Position numbers and translations under genes: made by a program. Under the pieces are notes generated by a model that saw only the letters and a list, made by a program, of their open reading frames with translations, did not search any database and was not told the DNA's origin. This document shows positions 15,701 to 20,917 of a stretch of DNA of 20,917 nt, piece by piece (within the stretch, counting starts at the first letter, position 1; each line of letters opens with the position of its first letter). The DNA is from a virus. The DNA lies in IMG/VR virus record IMGVR_UViG_3300043640_000163, positions 1-20,917 of that record; one strand, written 5' to 3'.

Positions 15701-16490
15701 CGATCAGCTTGCGGAATCCGGCGGGGGTGGTGCCGTCTTCGATGGCCTTGGCGATCAGCTTGTGCTGCTCGTCGGCATCGGCCAGCACTGCCTTGTCGAG
15801 GCGGTGGTCGATGGCGTCTTGGCCGCCCGCGGGCAGGGTGCCGACCCCGCAGTGGCAGCCGGGGTGTATCGGCATCAGGGCCTTGGCGCTGTAGGTCTGC
15901 GTCGATGCGATCTGGCACAGCGGGCAGGAGCCGTGCCGCGAGACTCGCCGATAGTGGCTCTGCCCTGAGGCTTTCACCACTTCGGAGGATTGGCGAACCT
16001 TGGTCATCTGCATGTCGGTGTCGACCATGCGTTCCATGCGCCGCGTACCGGCGATCAGCGCCTCGTCGTCGCTGGCACCTGCGCGGCGCTGCTGGACGAC
16101 GGTCCAGAACGGGCGCGCATACTCCTGGGCCTTGGTGACACCCTGGCGGTTGAGTACGTCGAAGCCCACCGGCGGTGGACGTTTCACGCCGAACACCTTG
16201 GAGACGTGCGCGTTGGTCAGCTCGGCAACGGTGCGCTGTCCGGCCTCGACCATCGGGGTGAAGGCGGCCACGGTTGCCTCGATGCGGCCAGCGACCTCCC
16301 CGCCGGAAAGCAGGTACTCCTTGGCACCGTCGAAGAAGTTCATGACGTGCTCGACCACCTGGCCGGTGACGTCGTCGATGACTTGCTTGTAGGCCTCTTC
16401 GTCGGTCTTGTCCGAACCGGTGAGGCCGACGATCTCGTCGGGGTCGACCGGGTCGGCTTCGACCGGCTCGGCCTCGACCAGCTCGGTCAT
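12738..16490 (-). CDS. MuF-family capsid protein fused to a zincin, RelA/SpoT-like and further domains
   Basis: This 1250-aa protein starts at ATG 16490, overlapping the portal stop (ATGA). Residues 1-290 are a MuF/SPP1-gp7 minor head protein with the zinc-type knot CPLC (189-192) and HPGCHC (209-214), then EHGEIGPTLTW. Residues 300-415 form a phage-associated module (YIDEHYDELSNPGNHLGLW, VYTDISRV, QLAVFDL). Residues 480-700 look like a zinc metalloprotease: HEFAH (604-608) and third-ligand candidate E666 in EMLAEAFAD. Residues 765-925 resemble RelA/SpoT nucleotidyltransferases: D820-TVRYT, TGYRGRN (861-867), FEVQIHTAKS (877-886), H894 and R901. Residues 990-1250 resemble a phage DUF7178-type domain: AWYP, AALSP (1037-1041), VTIDTWQ (1152-1158), LQAATW. 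MuF proteins lie inside the head and may enter the host. Residues 424-479 have poor codon use; see the feature at 15089-15214. Confidence 0.88.
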   Translation of the reverse strand: MTELVEAEPVEADPVDPDEIVGLTGSDKTDEEAYKQVIDDVTGQVVEHVMNFFDGAKEYLLSGGEVAGRIEATVAAFTPMVEAGQRTVAELTNAHVSKVFGVKRPPPVGFDVLNRQGVTKAQEYARPFWTVVQQRRAGASDDEALIAGTRRMERMVDTDMQMTKVRQSSEVVKASGQSHYRRVSRHGSCPLCQIASTQTYSAKALMPIHPGCHCGVGTLPAGGQDAIDHRLDKAVLADADEQHKLIAKAIEDGTTPAGFRKLIVAREHGEIGPTLTWKHQAFQGPVDIVKARLPKIDLDLDQQVYDVVRKNGGITIDLEGSQPAKGYAYAPFKGTEVVVPMKDWTPEHVDRYIDEHYDELSNPGNHLGLWVEKGKVYTDISRVGPPSAATIATAQGADQLAVFDLGEFNQIDIGTISKKGVYTKSDEAANLHSRYREQVKRAAESASATSTSEVPGGSEARAGPNALERPATETRTAATAFDGTAAAGARLRKAHPGLSVRLDQSKMHPDVAAEATRALDDMLTKYPHSRLKLVTATDLHSRPNTFAQTASDIREGDSKIEFNESWFRTAEHVANLNTAYTADVAEGFHPPIGDRSPAYAVAVHEFAHTLDTTGSRRARDKVNETLADAYGKLKPRMTFNEWRAQQFSGYSFETGGLPDPPEMLAEAFADVEINGDKATDGAKALHALLIRESKLPLTKVTPEPPSRSVTALERKRAAEPEVDETPLPWTDADYAAVDNAALTAEQRALARAAADGKYRASAGIEPPITAAITATVEASGGQMYGLAHKLKEAPSLYRKAQDEMVQKGQTAQQAVDNMRDTVRYTAIVPEADSWKSGNDLRDALVSLGAEPVKQPKGISYTGYRGRNMTFKMHGTEFEVQIHTAKSMAVKDVNHKIFNVARASTTSPEMKAKLEAKMQRLWDTIPITKGTPVIRKEKDLDVWFVAKNNRLRGPTVPIIHDEKGGVHLPYGPGKGKHPPIEMMKNNTLDDDMAAWNRLTPDQQIEGIAWYPKLRWFLAENSRGTRFEGDIDRAAAMYAALSPRMDFDVNYAAVTKALRMTPEELAASTIKDFPGEFTANVDRLKRVAAGDNPVWEMRGNQIYSERQIATRKGKPDDPHKDPAGWHNGQYKPLDSPKIWNHTKNVLAQEDATAVTIDTWQARVALGIRLDSGEARRVLDGGKAKGSRAADAKQPEKNQIYEEFAEAVRQATAEANLNIHPDVLQALHAAGYTELVPYHLQAATWTASRQGAF
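15089..15214 (-). CDS. Alternative-frame 41-aa coding stretch inside the MuF linker
   Basis: In the +1 frame relative to MuF, ATG 15214 opens 41 codons: MKQPIFILDTENKSKEQLKA, then a helix LKFQEEAKRAQDPTP and TAG. About two thirds of its codons end in G/C, against roughly one third for the MuF frame over the same bases (MuF residues 424-479), where AAA, GAT, CAT, TCT, CGA and AGA cluster. So this frame, not MuF, looks selected here. There is no close ribosome site (a G-rich run lies about 16 bases upstream). It may be the tail of a shorter MuF reached by frameshift, a tiny overprinted gene, or a trace of an indel at the five-C run 15230-15234. Which one cannot be decided from sequence. Confidence 0.5.
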   Translation of the reverse strand: MKQPIFILDTENKSKEQLKAQARQALLKFQEEAKRAQDPTP

Positions 16491-17995
16491 CTAACCGGGC
16501 GCTGTCCTGGCGGTGGTGGTGGGGTCACGCGGGGCGGCCGGGGCGGGGTGACGGCTGCCGGGGGCTGGGCCTGAGGTGGGCTCTGCGGGGCCGGGGCGGC
16601 CGGTGGCAGGGCCAACTGACGCGGTGCCATGCTCGCGGCCAAGAGGGCATCCTGCGACCGGTCCAGGGCATCCTGGGCAATCTGGTCGGGGCTGTAGCCC
16701 AGCACGTTGCGCTGAATCGACTTCCACGACTCCCCCGCACTGTGCGCGGCCAGGGCGGCGGCGTACTTCTCGGCCACGGTCACCCGGTCCACGGCCTCGA
16801 AGGACATCTCCACGGTGTCCTCCTTGAGGTCGTGACCAGCGAGGCGCAGGGCCTTCACCAGCACTGCCTCGCAACCCAGCTTCGCCTCGTCCACCCGGTC
16901 GCGGCACCGGAACACGAACCCGCTATCAGTGGCGCGTGCACCCTCGGCGCTTTGATTCGTGTTGTCGGGCATCAGGATTGGGAACGGGGTGCGGGTCACC
17001 GCGGACAGCTGGCGGATGTCGTCCTTGCTGGCGGTCAGGATCTGCTCGATGTTCGTCTCCGCGGACTCCCAAATGTCCAGTCCCTCCGGCAGATTCCACA
17101 AACAGCCGGGTGCTGGGGCGAACACCTTGGTGTAGTCGATGACGTTGCCCTTTTCGTCCGTCTCGGGCAGGGTGCCGCCCTTGATGGCGCGCTGCCGGAA
17201 GGCCTGCATGGCGGCGATGACGAGCCGCTCCAAGATCCCGGCGTTGATCCGGTTGATCAGGTCGAGGTGCGTCTCGAATTCCCCCGAACCCCCTGGATTG
17301 TTGTAGATCACGATGGGGATGCCGTCCGATTCACCGGACGTGGGCATCTCGTCGGTGCCGACACTGCGGTCCCACCGGCCCTCGGCCAGGTTGATCAGCG
17401 AGGTGGACGCGACCACCTTCTGCTCCACGATTTGCACTGTGCCGCGCTCGAACTGGGTCCACCCATCGGGCAGCCAGACCACGGCGCGGTCCTTGCACTC
17501 GTCCTCGTCGCGCCACACCTTCAGCACGGCCAGGGGACGCCAGCGCTGCAGCGGGTTGCTGATCACGCACATGGTCTCGGGGCTGTCGGCGGTGATCGCG
17601 ACCTCGTCGCTACCCACCTCGACGCCGTTTTGCCAGACCGTCAGATAGGACTGGCCGAAGATCATGCCGTCGCGAACCCACTCCTTGATCACCCCGCCAA
17701 AGCGGTTGTCGCGGTAGATCTTCTGCGCAAGGACCGCGCCCGGGGACTTCGGGTCGCCACCGACGGTGATGCCGTTCGGCACGACGCGGTCAACGACGCT
17801 GTCGCAGATCAGCTTTCCCCAGTTCGTGCGGGCACGGCGCTGGAAGTGCTGCCAGGATTCCCGGGTCTCCGGTGTCATGTCCGGCAAAGGCGCATCGCCG
17901 TCGACATAGCTGCGCAGCAGCGTCACGCTGCGACGGCGCTGATCCAGGCGGCGAGCCAGGATGCCCAGCCATTCCTCGGGGGTCTTATTCGCCAT
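16487..17995 (-). CDS. Portal protein (SPP1 gp6-like)
   Basis: The 502-aa protein starts at ATG 17995 (MANKTPEEWLGILARRLDQR), eight bases after GAGG (18004-18007); a GTG two codons earlier lies too close to that site. The segment NWGKLICDSVVDRVVPNGIT, the strand IFGQSYLTVWQNG and the long helix EFETHLDLINRINAGILERL followed by AFRQRAIKGG are typical of actinophage portals. TRTPFPILMPDNTNQSAEGA marks the tunnel region. The last 50 or so residues are strongly Pro-rich (TPPPPPGQ), an unusual extension possibly facing the head interior or MuF. The dodecameric portal is the DNA channel at one vertex. It follows the terminase and precedes MuF, the normal order. Confidence 0.94.
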   Translation of the reverse strand: MANKTPEEWLGILARRLDQRRRSVTLLRSYVDGDAPLPDMTPETRESWQHFQRRARTNWGKLICDSVVDRVVPNGITVGGDPKSPGAVLAQKIYRDNRFGGVIKEWVRDGMIFGQSYLTVWQNGVEVGSDEVAITADSPETMCVISNPLQRWRPLAVLKVWRDEDECKDRAVVWLPDGWTQFERGTVQIVEQKVVASTSLINLAEGRWDRSVGTDEMPTSGESDGIPIVIYNNPGGSGEFETHLDLINRINAGILERLVIAAMQAFRQRAIKGGTLPETDEKGNVIDYTKVFAPAPGCLWNLPEGLDIWESAETNIEQILTASKDDIRQLSAVTRTPFPILMPDNTNQSAEGARATDSGFVFRCRDRVDEAKLGCEAVLVKALRLAGHDLKEDTVEMSFEAVDRVTVAEKYAAALAAHSAGESWKSIQRNVLGYSPDQIAQDALDRSQDALLAASMAPRQLALPPAAPAPQSPPQAQPPAAVTPPRPPRVTPPPPPGQRPVR

Positions 17996-18042
17996 GGTCA
18001 CCGCCTCTCGTCAATGTCGCTGCAGCCATGGTCTATTCGCGT

Positions 18043-18228
18043 TCAATACCAGTACTGGCGGTTGCCGACCGGGTGGCCGAAGATGCTCAGCGCCAACAGG
18101 ATCAGACCAACGACCAGGGCGAGCCAGCCCAAGCCGGTGCACAGCGTGATCAGCACGATGGGCACCGCACCGAGCAGGGGCAGAAGCCAGTAGCCAACGA
18201 CCAGCAAGATGATTCCGATGACGATCAC
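18043..18228 (-). CDS. Small two-helix membrane protein, DUF6131-like
   Basis: GTG 18228 follows AAGGAG at five to six bases. The 61 residues contain two hydrophobic spans (about 3-25 and 28-50; MIVIGIILLVVGYWLLPLLG, then LALVVGLILLALSIFG) and a short polar end HPVGNRQYWY. This resembles the small DUF6131-type proteins found in mycobacteria and their phages, from memory and not by search. It lies between large terminase and portal, an odd place for a membrane protein in a virion operon. It is not a clear holin, since no endolysin lies near and both spans are packed without a charged turn. Confidence 0.8.
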   Translation of the reverse strand: MIVIGIILLVVGYWLLPLLGAVPIVLITLCTGLGWLALVVGLILLALSIFGHPVGNRQYWY

Positions 18229-18252
18229 GCGGACTCCTTGAGTTGGGTTGTG

Positions 18253-19899
18253 TCAGTACAGGCGTCGGGGTGCGCCGCCTCGCGCGCGCGGGCGAGCCCC
18301 GCTGCGTCGGGCGTCTAGGCAGGCCTGCCAGGACAGCACCCCGGCGGCGGCGGCATCGATCTTGTTCTGCATCTGGCCGTCCATCTTCTGCAAGATGTAG
18401 AGCGGCCTGCCCTCGTCGTCGGTGATCTTCAATTCCTTCTTGCCCGCATGGCCGAGGTGAGTCACCATGGCGTCCAGGTTGTCTGGGGTTCCGCCGTAGC
18501 TGACCAGCGCGGAGTCAATCGCCTCTTGGTAGGCCCGAAGTGAATACGACGCTGCGCGTGGGCGATTCATCCACCACAGCACGACCTGGTCGGGGTGGCG
18601 ACCCTCCAACGAGGAGACCGTCTCGGTCCAGTAGGGCGGATCGCAGTAGATCCGCCACACGTCGTAGTCGGTGAAGATCTCCTCGAACACCCCGACGACG
18701 TCGGCTTCGTCCACTTCCCAGGCCTCGACGTCGGGCGGGCGTTCCCAGATCCCCGCGATCTGCTGCAGGCCGGTGTCGATGTCGGTGAGCACGATGGCGG
18801 TGGCGTCCTTGAACCGCGCCCCATCGAATCCGCCTGTGACGAAGGCCTTCTTGGGTATCACGTTGGTGGTCAGCAGTTCGTTGCGAACCTTGATCATGTC
18901 GAAGGCACCGGAATCAGTTCTGCGCCAACGGTTTAGGTAGACACGCTCCCAGTAGCTGCGGTCGATGCCGGTGCGGTCGTAGTCCTTGGCGATGCGCTCG
19001 AACTGGCCGGTGCCCCACTCACCGACGGTCGGCCCGGTCGCGTCGGCGATGGCCGCTATGCGCAGGTCCACCGTGGACAGGTCGTTGTGCTCGTCGCCTG
19101 CCCACCGGCCGAAGAAGAACAGAGACGAATTCGGTGCTGTCCCAGCATCAATGCCCTCGGCTTCGTGGCGCACGTCTTCCTCGACGCTGCCCTGCCCCGG
19201 CTGGCCCGCAGTCGAGGTGTACAGAGCCCACGGGTGTTCGTACTGCCGCTTCGCCAGGTTCTGAATCATGGTTTCGTGCGCGGCCTTCTGCCGGGGCAGG
19301 TACAGCCGGTGCGGCTCGTCGAAGAACTCCATCGTGGTCCGCGCGCCGTCGCGGGTGGCCGGTGCGTTCGAGACCGGAACGGCCATGCCGTCGTTGTGCC
19401 CCCACTGGTCCATCCGCACGATGCGCTCAAGGCTGCAGTCGAACATGTCGGCGTCGGCGCTGTGCTCGATGACCCACTTCAGCACCCCGAACGCCAGCTC
19501 CTGCACCTGCTCCTCGGCGCTGGCCATCATCGGGATGTACGGGGCACGCACGGGGCGGCCCATCGGGCTGCCTTCGGGTGACCAACCGTCCCAACGTATT
19601 TCAGCCTCGGGGTGCAGCTCTGCGAAGCAGATCCAGGCTCCGAGTTCGGTTTTCGCGACGCCCTTGCGTAGCTCGACGGCGCACCGGTCGTAGACCCGGG
19701 TGCCCTCCAGTCGGTGACCGGACGGATAGATCTCGTACATCCGCCAGATCAAATACTCTTTCTCGGTGTCGAGCACCGCGGGCTCGCCCTGCAAAGACCC
19801 CGGCCCAAACACGCACTTGGACTTGATGAACTCACACACCGCGCCGCCCAAGCTGGGGTAGGGACGTTCCCCTACCGCGGGGACGACGAGCGTTGCCAC
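18253..19899 (-). CDS. terL: Terminase large subunit
   Basis: This 548-aa protein starts with GTG at 19899, one base after the small-subunit stop. The ATPase half has a Walker-A-like RKGVAKTELGA (78-88), Walker B EFFDEPHR (191-198) with D194/E195, and coupling motif YTSTAG (227-232). The nuclease half has candidate metal ligands D359 in GGFDGARFKDATA, D420 in YCDPPYW and D515 near KIDAAAAGVL. It pumps DNA into the prohead and cuts the concatemer. The P-loop lacks the classical GxxxxGK[ST] spacing, as in several phage terminases. The end is Arg/Gly-rich (SGARPRARGGAPRRLY). Confidence 0.95.
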   Translation of the reverse strand: MATLVVPAVGERPYPSLGGAVCEFIKSKCVFGPGSLQGEPAVLDTEKEYLIWRMYEIYPSGHRLEGTRVYDRCAVELRKGVAKTELGAWICFAELHPEAEIRWDGWSPEGSPMGRPVRAPYIPMMASAEEQVQELAFGVLKWVIEHSADADMFDCSLERIVRMDQWGHNDGMAVPVSNAPATRDGARTTMEFFDEPHRLYLPRQKAAHETMIQNLAKRQYEHPWALYTSTAGQPGQGSVEEDVRHEAEGIDAGTAPNSSLFFFGRWAGDEHNDLSTVDLRIAAIADATGPTVGEWGTGQFERIAKDYDRTGIDRSYWERVYLNRWRRTDSGAFDMIKVRNELLTTNVIPKKAFVTGGFDGARFKDATAIVLTDIDTGLQQIAGIWERPPDVEAWEVDEADVVGVFEEIFTDYDVWRIYCDPPYWTETVSSLEGRHPDQVVLWWMNRPRAASYSLRAYQEAIDSALVSYGGTPDNLDAMVTHLGHAGKKELKITDDEGRPLYILQKMDGQMQNKIDAAAAGVLSWQACLDARRSGARPRARGGAPRRLY

Positions 19900-19900
19900 C

Positions 19901-20371
19901 TCAGGCTAGGCGAAGGCGGGGGTCGTCGCCGGGTACCGGGGCCTTCATCGACTTCGAGTTGGCACGGCGCTTCTCGCCCTCGTCGCGGGCCTTCTCGGCG
20001 CTCTCGATGTTCCACTCCAGGCGGCGGCGATCCAGTGGCGTGAGCCCAAAGTCCTTTCGGGCCAACCGGATCTCCGCGGCAATCGATGTCTGATGATCGG
20101 GGTCGGTCCAGAAGTTGTCGATCAGCTGGGCCAGCACGTAGAGGCCGTGAATGTCGGAGCTGTGATACTCGCTGCTCATCGGCGAAGACCAGATGGCCAC
20201 CCACCAATCAACGGTGTGATCGTCCCAGACGATCTCGTCCCTAGTGCCGTCCAATCTCAAGGGGAGATCGGGTATTTCGACGGTCTCGGGATCACGCTCG
20301 GTCAGCGTGGCACGTGTGCTCGACTTGTTGACCCGGCTCCGCACACTCGGGTGCTTCGGCATGGGAGGCAT
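19901..20371 (-). CDS. terS: Terminase small subunit
   Basis: This 156-aa protein starts at ATG 20371, overlapping the upstream stop as TAATG. A basic N-terminus (KHPSVRSRVNKSSTRATLTE) is followed by DHTVDWWVAIWSSPMSSEYH, DIHGLYVLAQLIDNFW and AAEIRLARKDFGLTPLDRRR. This set (W-W-x-x-I-W-x-S-P-M, D-x-x-G-L, E-I-R-L-x-x-x-x-F-G-L-T/S-P-x-D-R-R-R-L) is familiar from actinophage small terminases. It recognises packaging-site DNA and hands it to the large subunit encoded next. It also suggests the packaging site (cos or pac) lies beyond the right edge. Confidence 0.88.
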   Translation of the reverse strand: MPPMPKHPSVRSRVNKSSTRATLTERDPETVEIPDLPLRLDGTRDEIVWDDHTVDWWVAIWSSPMSSEYHSSDIHGLYVLAQLIDNFWTDPDHQTSIAAEIRLARKDFGLTPLDRRRLEWNIESAEKARDEGEKRRANSKSMKAPVPGDDPRLRLA

Positions 20372-20544
20372 TAGCGACGCTGATTCGCTTGTGTCTCAGC
20401 CTCTTTCGCGGCGTTGTAGCAGGCCTGGCAGACGACGTGCTTGCGCGGGTTGTAGTTGTTGGACCAGTCCCAGTACTGCGCCATGTCGAAGGTATCGGAG
20501 ATCGTCTTCTGGCAGTCCTGGCACTGAACGCTGACCTCAGTCAT
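20371..20544 (-). CDS. Small zinc-ribbon-like protein (57 aa)
   Basis: ATG 20544 overlaps the preceding stop by eight bases (ATGACTGA). The product MTEVSVQCQDCQKTISDTFD ends AKEAETQANQRR and has two cysteine pairs, C8-x2-C11 and C39-x2-C42, spaced like a small zinc ribbon. Between them is an aromatic stretch MAQYWDWSNNYNPRK. The tight overlaps on both sides show it is translated with the terminase genes. It may bind DNA or help terminase, but the family is not recognised and no HNH motif is present. Confidence 0.8.
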   Translation of the reverse strand: MTEVSVQCQDCQKTISDTFDMAQYWDWSNNYNPRKHVVCQACYNAAKEAETQANQRR

Positions 20545-20782
20545 CAGCGTCTCCTCCCTTGGTGAAGGCCTTGCCCTTGAGCAGCTCGGCCCAGTTGGTC
20601 GTCGGCTTCGGCTTGGTGCGGCCGGTGATGGTGACGCTGCCGTCGTCCTCGCCGTAGCTCAGCGAGACCACTTCGGCGTCGAACAGGTCGTTGCCGCCGT
20701 ACGTGATTCGCAACCGCTTGGTCGGCGGCAATGGTTGGCCGAGGTTGTCGAGCCTCGGGCCGTCGTGCAGCTGATCGGTCAT
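20537..20782 (-). CDS. Small unknown protein (81 aa) upstream of terminase genes
   Basis: ATG 20782 follows AAGGGG by about six bases. The product begins MTDQLHDGPRLDNLGQPLPP and has beta-like runs RLRITYGGNDLFDAEVVSLS and SVTITGRTK, then a Lys-rich end. The frame stays open upstream to the right edge, but the ribosome site and the change in composition favour this start. It heads the visible packaging operon. Family not recognised. Confidence 0.78.
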   Translation of the reverse strand: MTDQLHDGPRLDNLGQPLPPTKRLRITYGGNDLFDAEVVSLSYGEDDGSVTITGRTKPKPTTNWAELLKGKAFTKGGDADD

Positions 20783-20789
20783 GGTGCGC

Positions 20790-20801
20790 CCCTTGATGAT
20801 T
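20790..20801. repeat. 12-base direct repeat CCCTTGATGATT, copy 1
   Basis: An identical copy lies at 20834-20845, 44 bases away. On the minus strand this copy supplies the ribosome binding site of the 81-aa gene (AATCATCAAGGGG). Confidence 0.6.
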
Positions 20802-20833
20802 CGTTTCTCGGTGGGCGATGGATGTTGTTGCTG

Positions 20834-20845
20834 CCCTTGATGATT
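20834..20845. repeat. 12-base direct repeat CCCTTGATGATT, copy 2
   Basis: This is identical to 20790-20801. It could be a remnant ribosome site from a local duplication or part of an operator; neither can be shown. The gap 20783-20880 holds no other feature that I can see. Confidence 0.55.
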
Positions 20846-20880
20846 GGATGACTGGGTTGCTGTGTCGGCATCGGTGCAGG

Positions 20881-20917
20881 TCAGAAGCCTAAGGACCCGT
20901 AGCCAGCAGAATTTGCT
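20881..20917 (-). CDS. Possible C-terminal end of an upstream gene
   Basis: At the right edge one minus frame reads ANSAGYGSLGF then TGA (20881-20883). The Gly/Ser-rich aromatic ending is protein-like, but eleven codons are too few to be sure. The two other minus frames are a stop-containing frame and the upstream extension of the 81-aa gene. Confidence 0.3.
   Translation of the reverse strand, partial: ANSAGYGSLGF

Noticed and set aside
16742-18193. 483-aa open frame on the plus strand
   Set aside because: It is antisense to the portal and runs on across the small membrane gene; His/Asp/Val-rich shadow composition.
18997-19899. Possibility that the large terminase is inactive because of its unusual Walker A
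   Set aside because: RKGVAKTE still has a Lys-Thr pair in the right place, with intact Walker B, coupling motif and nuclease acids; such variants are common in phage terminases.
1-20917. tRNA genes, CRISPR arrays, insertion sequences, att sites or inteins
   Set aside because: None was visible by eye; the genes are tightly packed and gaps over 100 bases occur only at 11841-11961 and at the right edge.

Overview
The window is a GC-rich siphophage virion-structure module, either a phage genome or an intact-looking prophage. Every credible gene lies on the minus strand, so the module reads from right to left. Long GC3-rich genes, frequent GTG starts, 1-14 base gene overlaps and the protein types (MuF with an HGE..GPTLTW tail, P22-coat-like capsid protein, Gp37-like minor tail protein, DUF6131-like membrane peptide) point to an actinobacterial host. 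Mycobacterium or a close relative is the best guess. No integrase, lysis gene, tRNA, att site, CRISPR array or host gene is visible.

Layout in transcription order. (1) 20917-18253: two small genes (81 aa; 57 aa with two CxxC pairs), then the small and large terminase subunits. (2) 18228-12738: a two-helix membrane peptide, the portal, then a giant 1250-aa MuF-family head protein. (3) 12738-11962: three small unrecognised genes closed by a strong intrinsic terminator. (4) 11840-8707: scaffold, major capsid protein and four connector genes (adaptor, stopper, HK97-gp10-like, tail terminator). (5) 8677-1: major tail protein, a pair of hairpins, the tail assembly chaperones with a -1 frameshift, a 1880-aa tape measure, a distal-tail-like minor tail protein and the start of a Gp37-like minor tail protein cut by the window edge.

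The most striking object is the MuF gene. After its normal head-protein domain (about residues 1-290) it appears to carry a string of extra modules: a phage-associated domain (300-415), a zincin-like protease with HEFAH (480-700), a RelA/SpoT-like nucleotidyltransferase or toxSAS-like domain (765-925) and a C-terminal phage domain (990-1250) resembling DUF7178-type families. MuF proteins sit inside the capsid and can be ejected with the DNA, so this looks like a virion-packaged polyvalent effector. In the linker between modules (15089-15214) a different frame has the better codon usage and encodes a plausible 41-aa sequence. This suggests a frameshift, an overprinted gene or an indel that joined two genes.

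The tape measure is also modular. Two copies of a Gly-rich segment and a coiled coil (about 80% identical) flank two different cell-wall-hydrolase-like domains, one lysozyme/Rpf-like and one resembling a zinc peptidase.

All calls come from reading translations, motifs, codon use and gene order. No database search was run.
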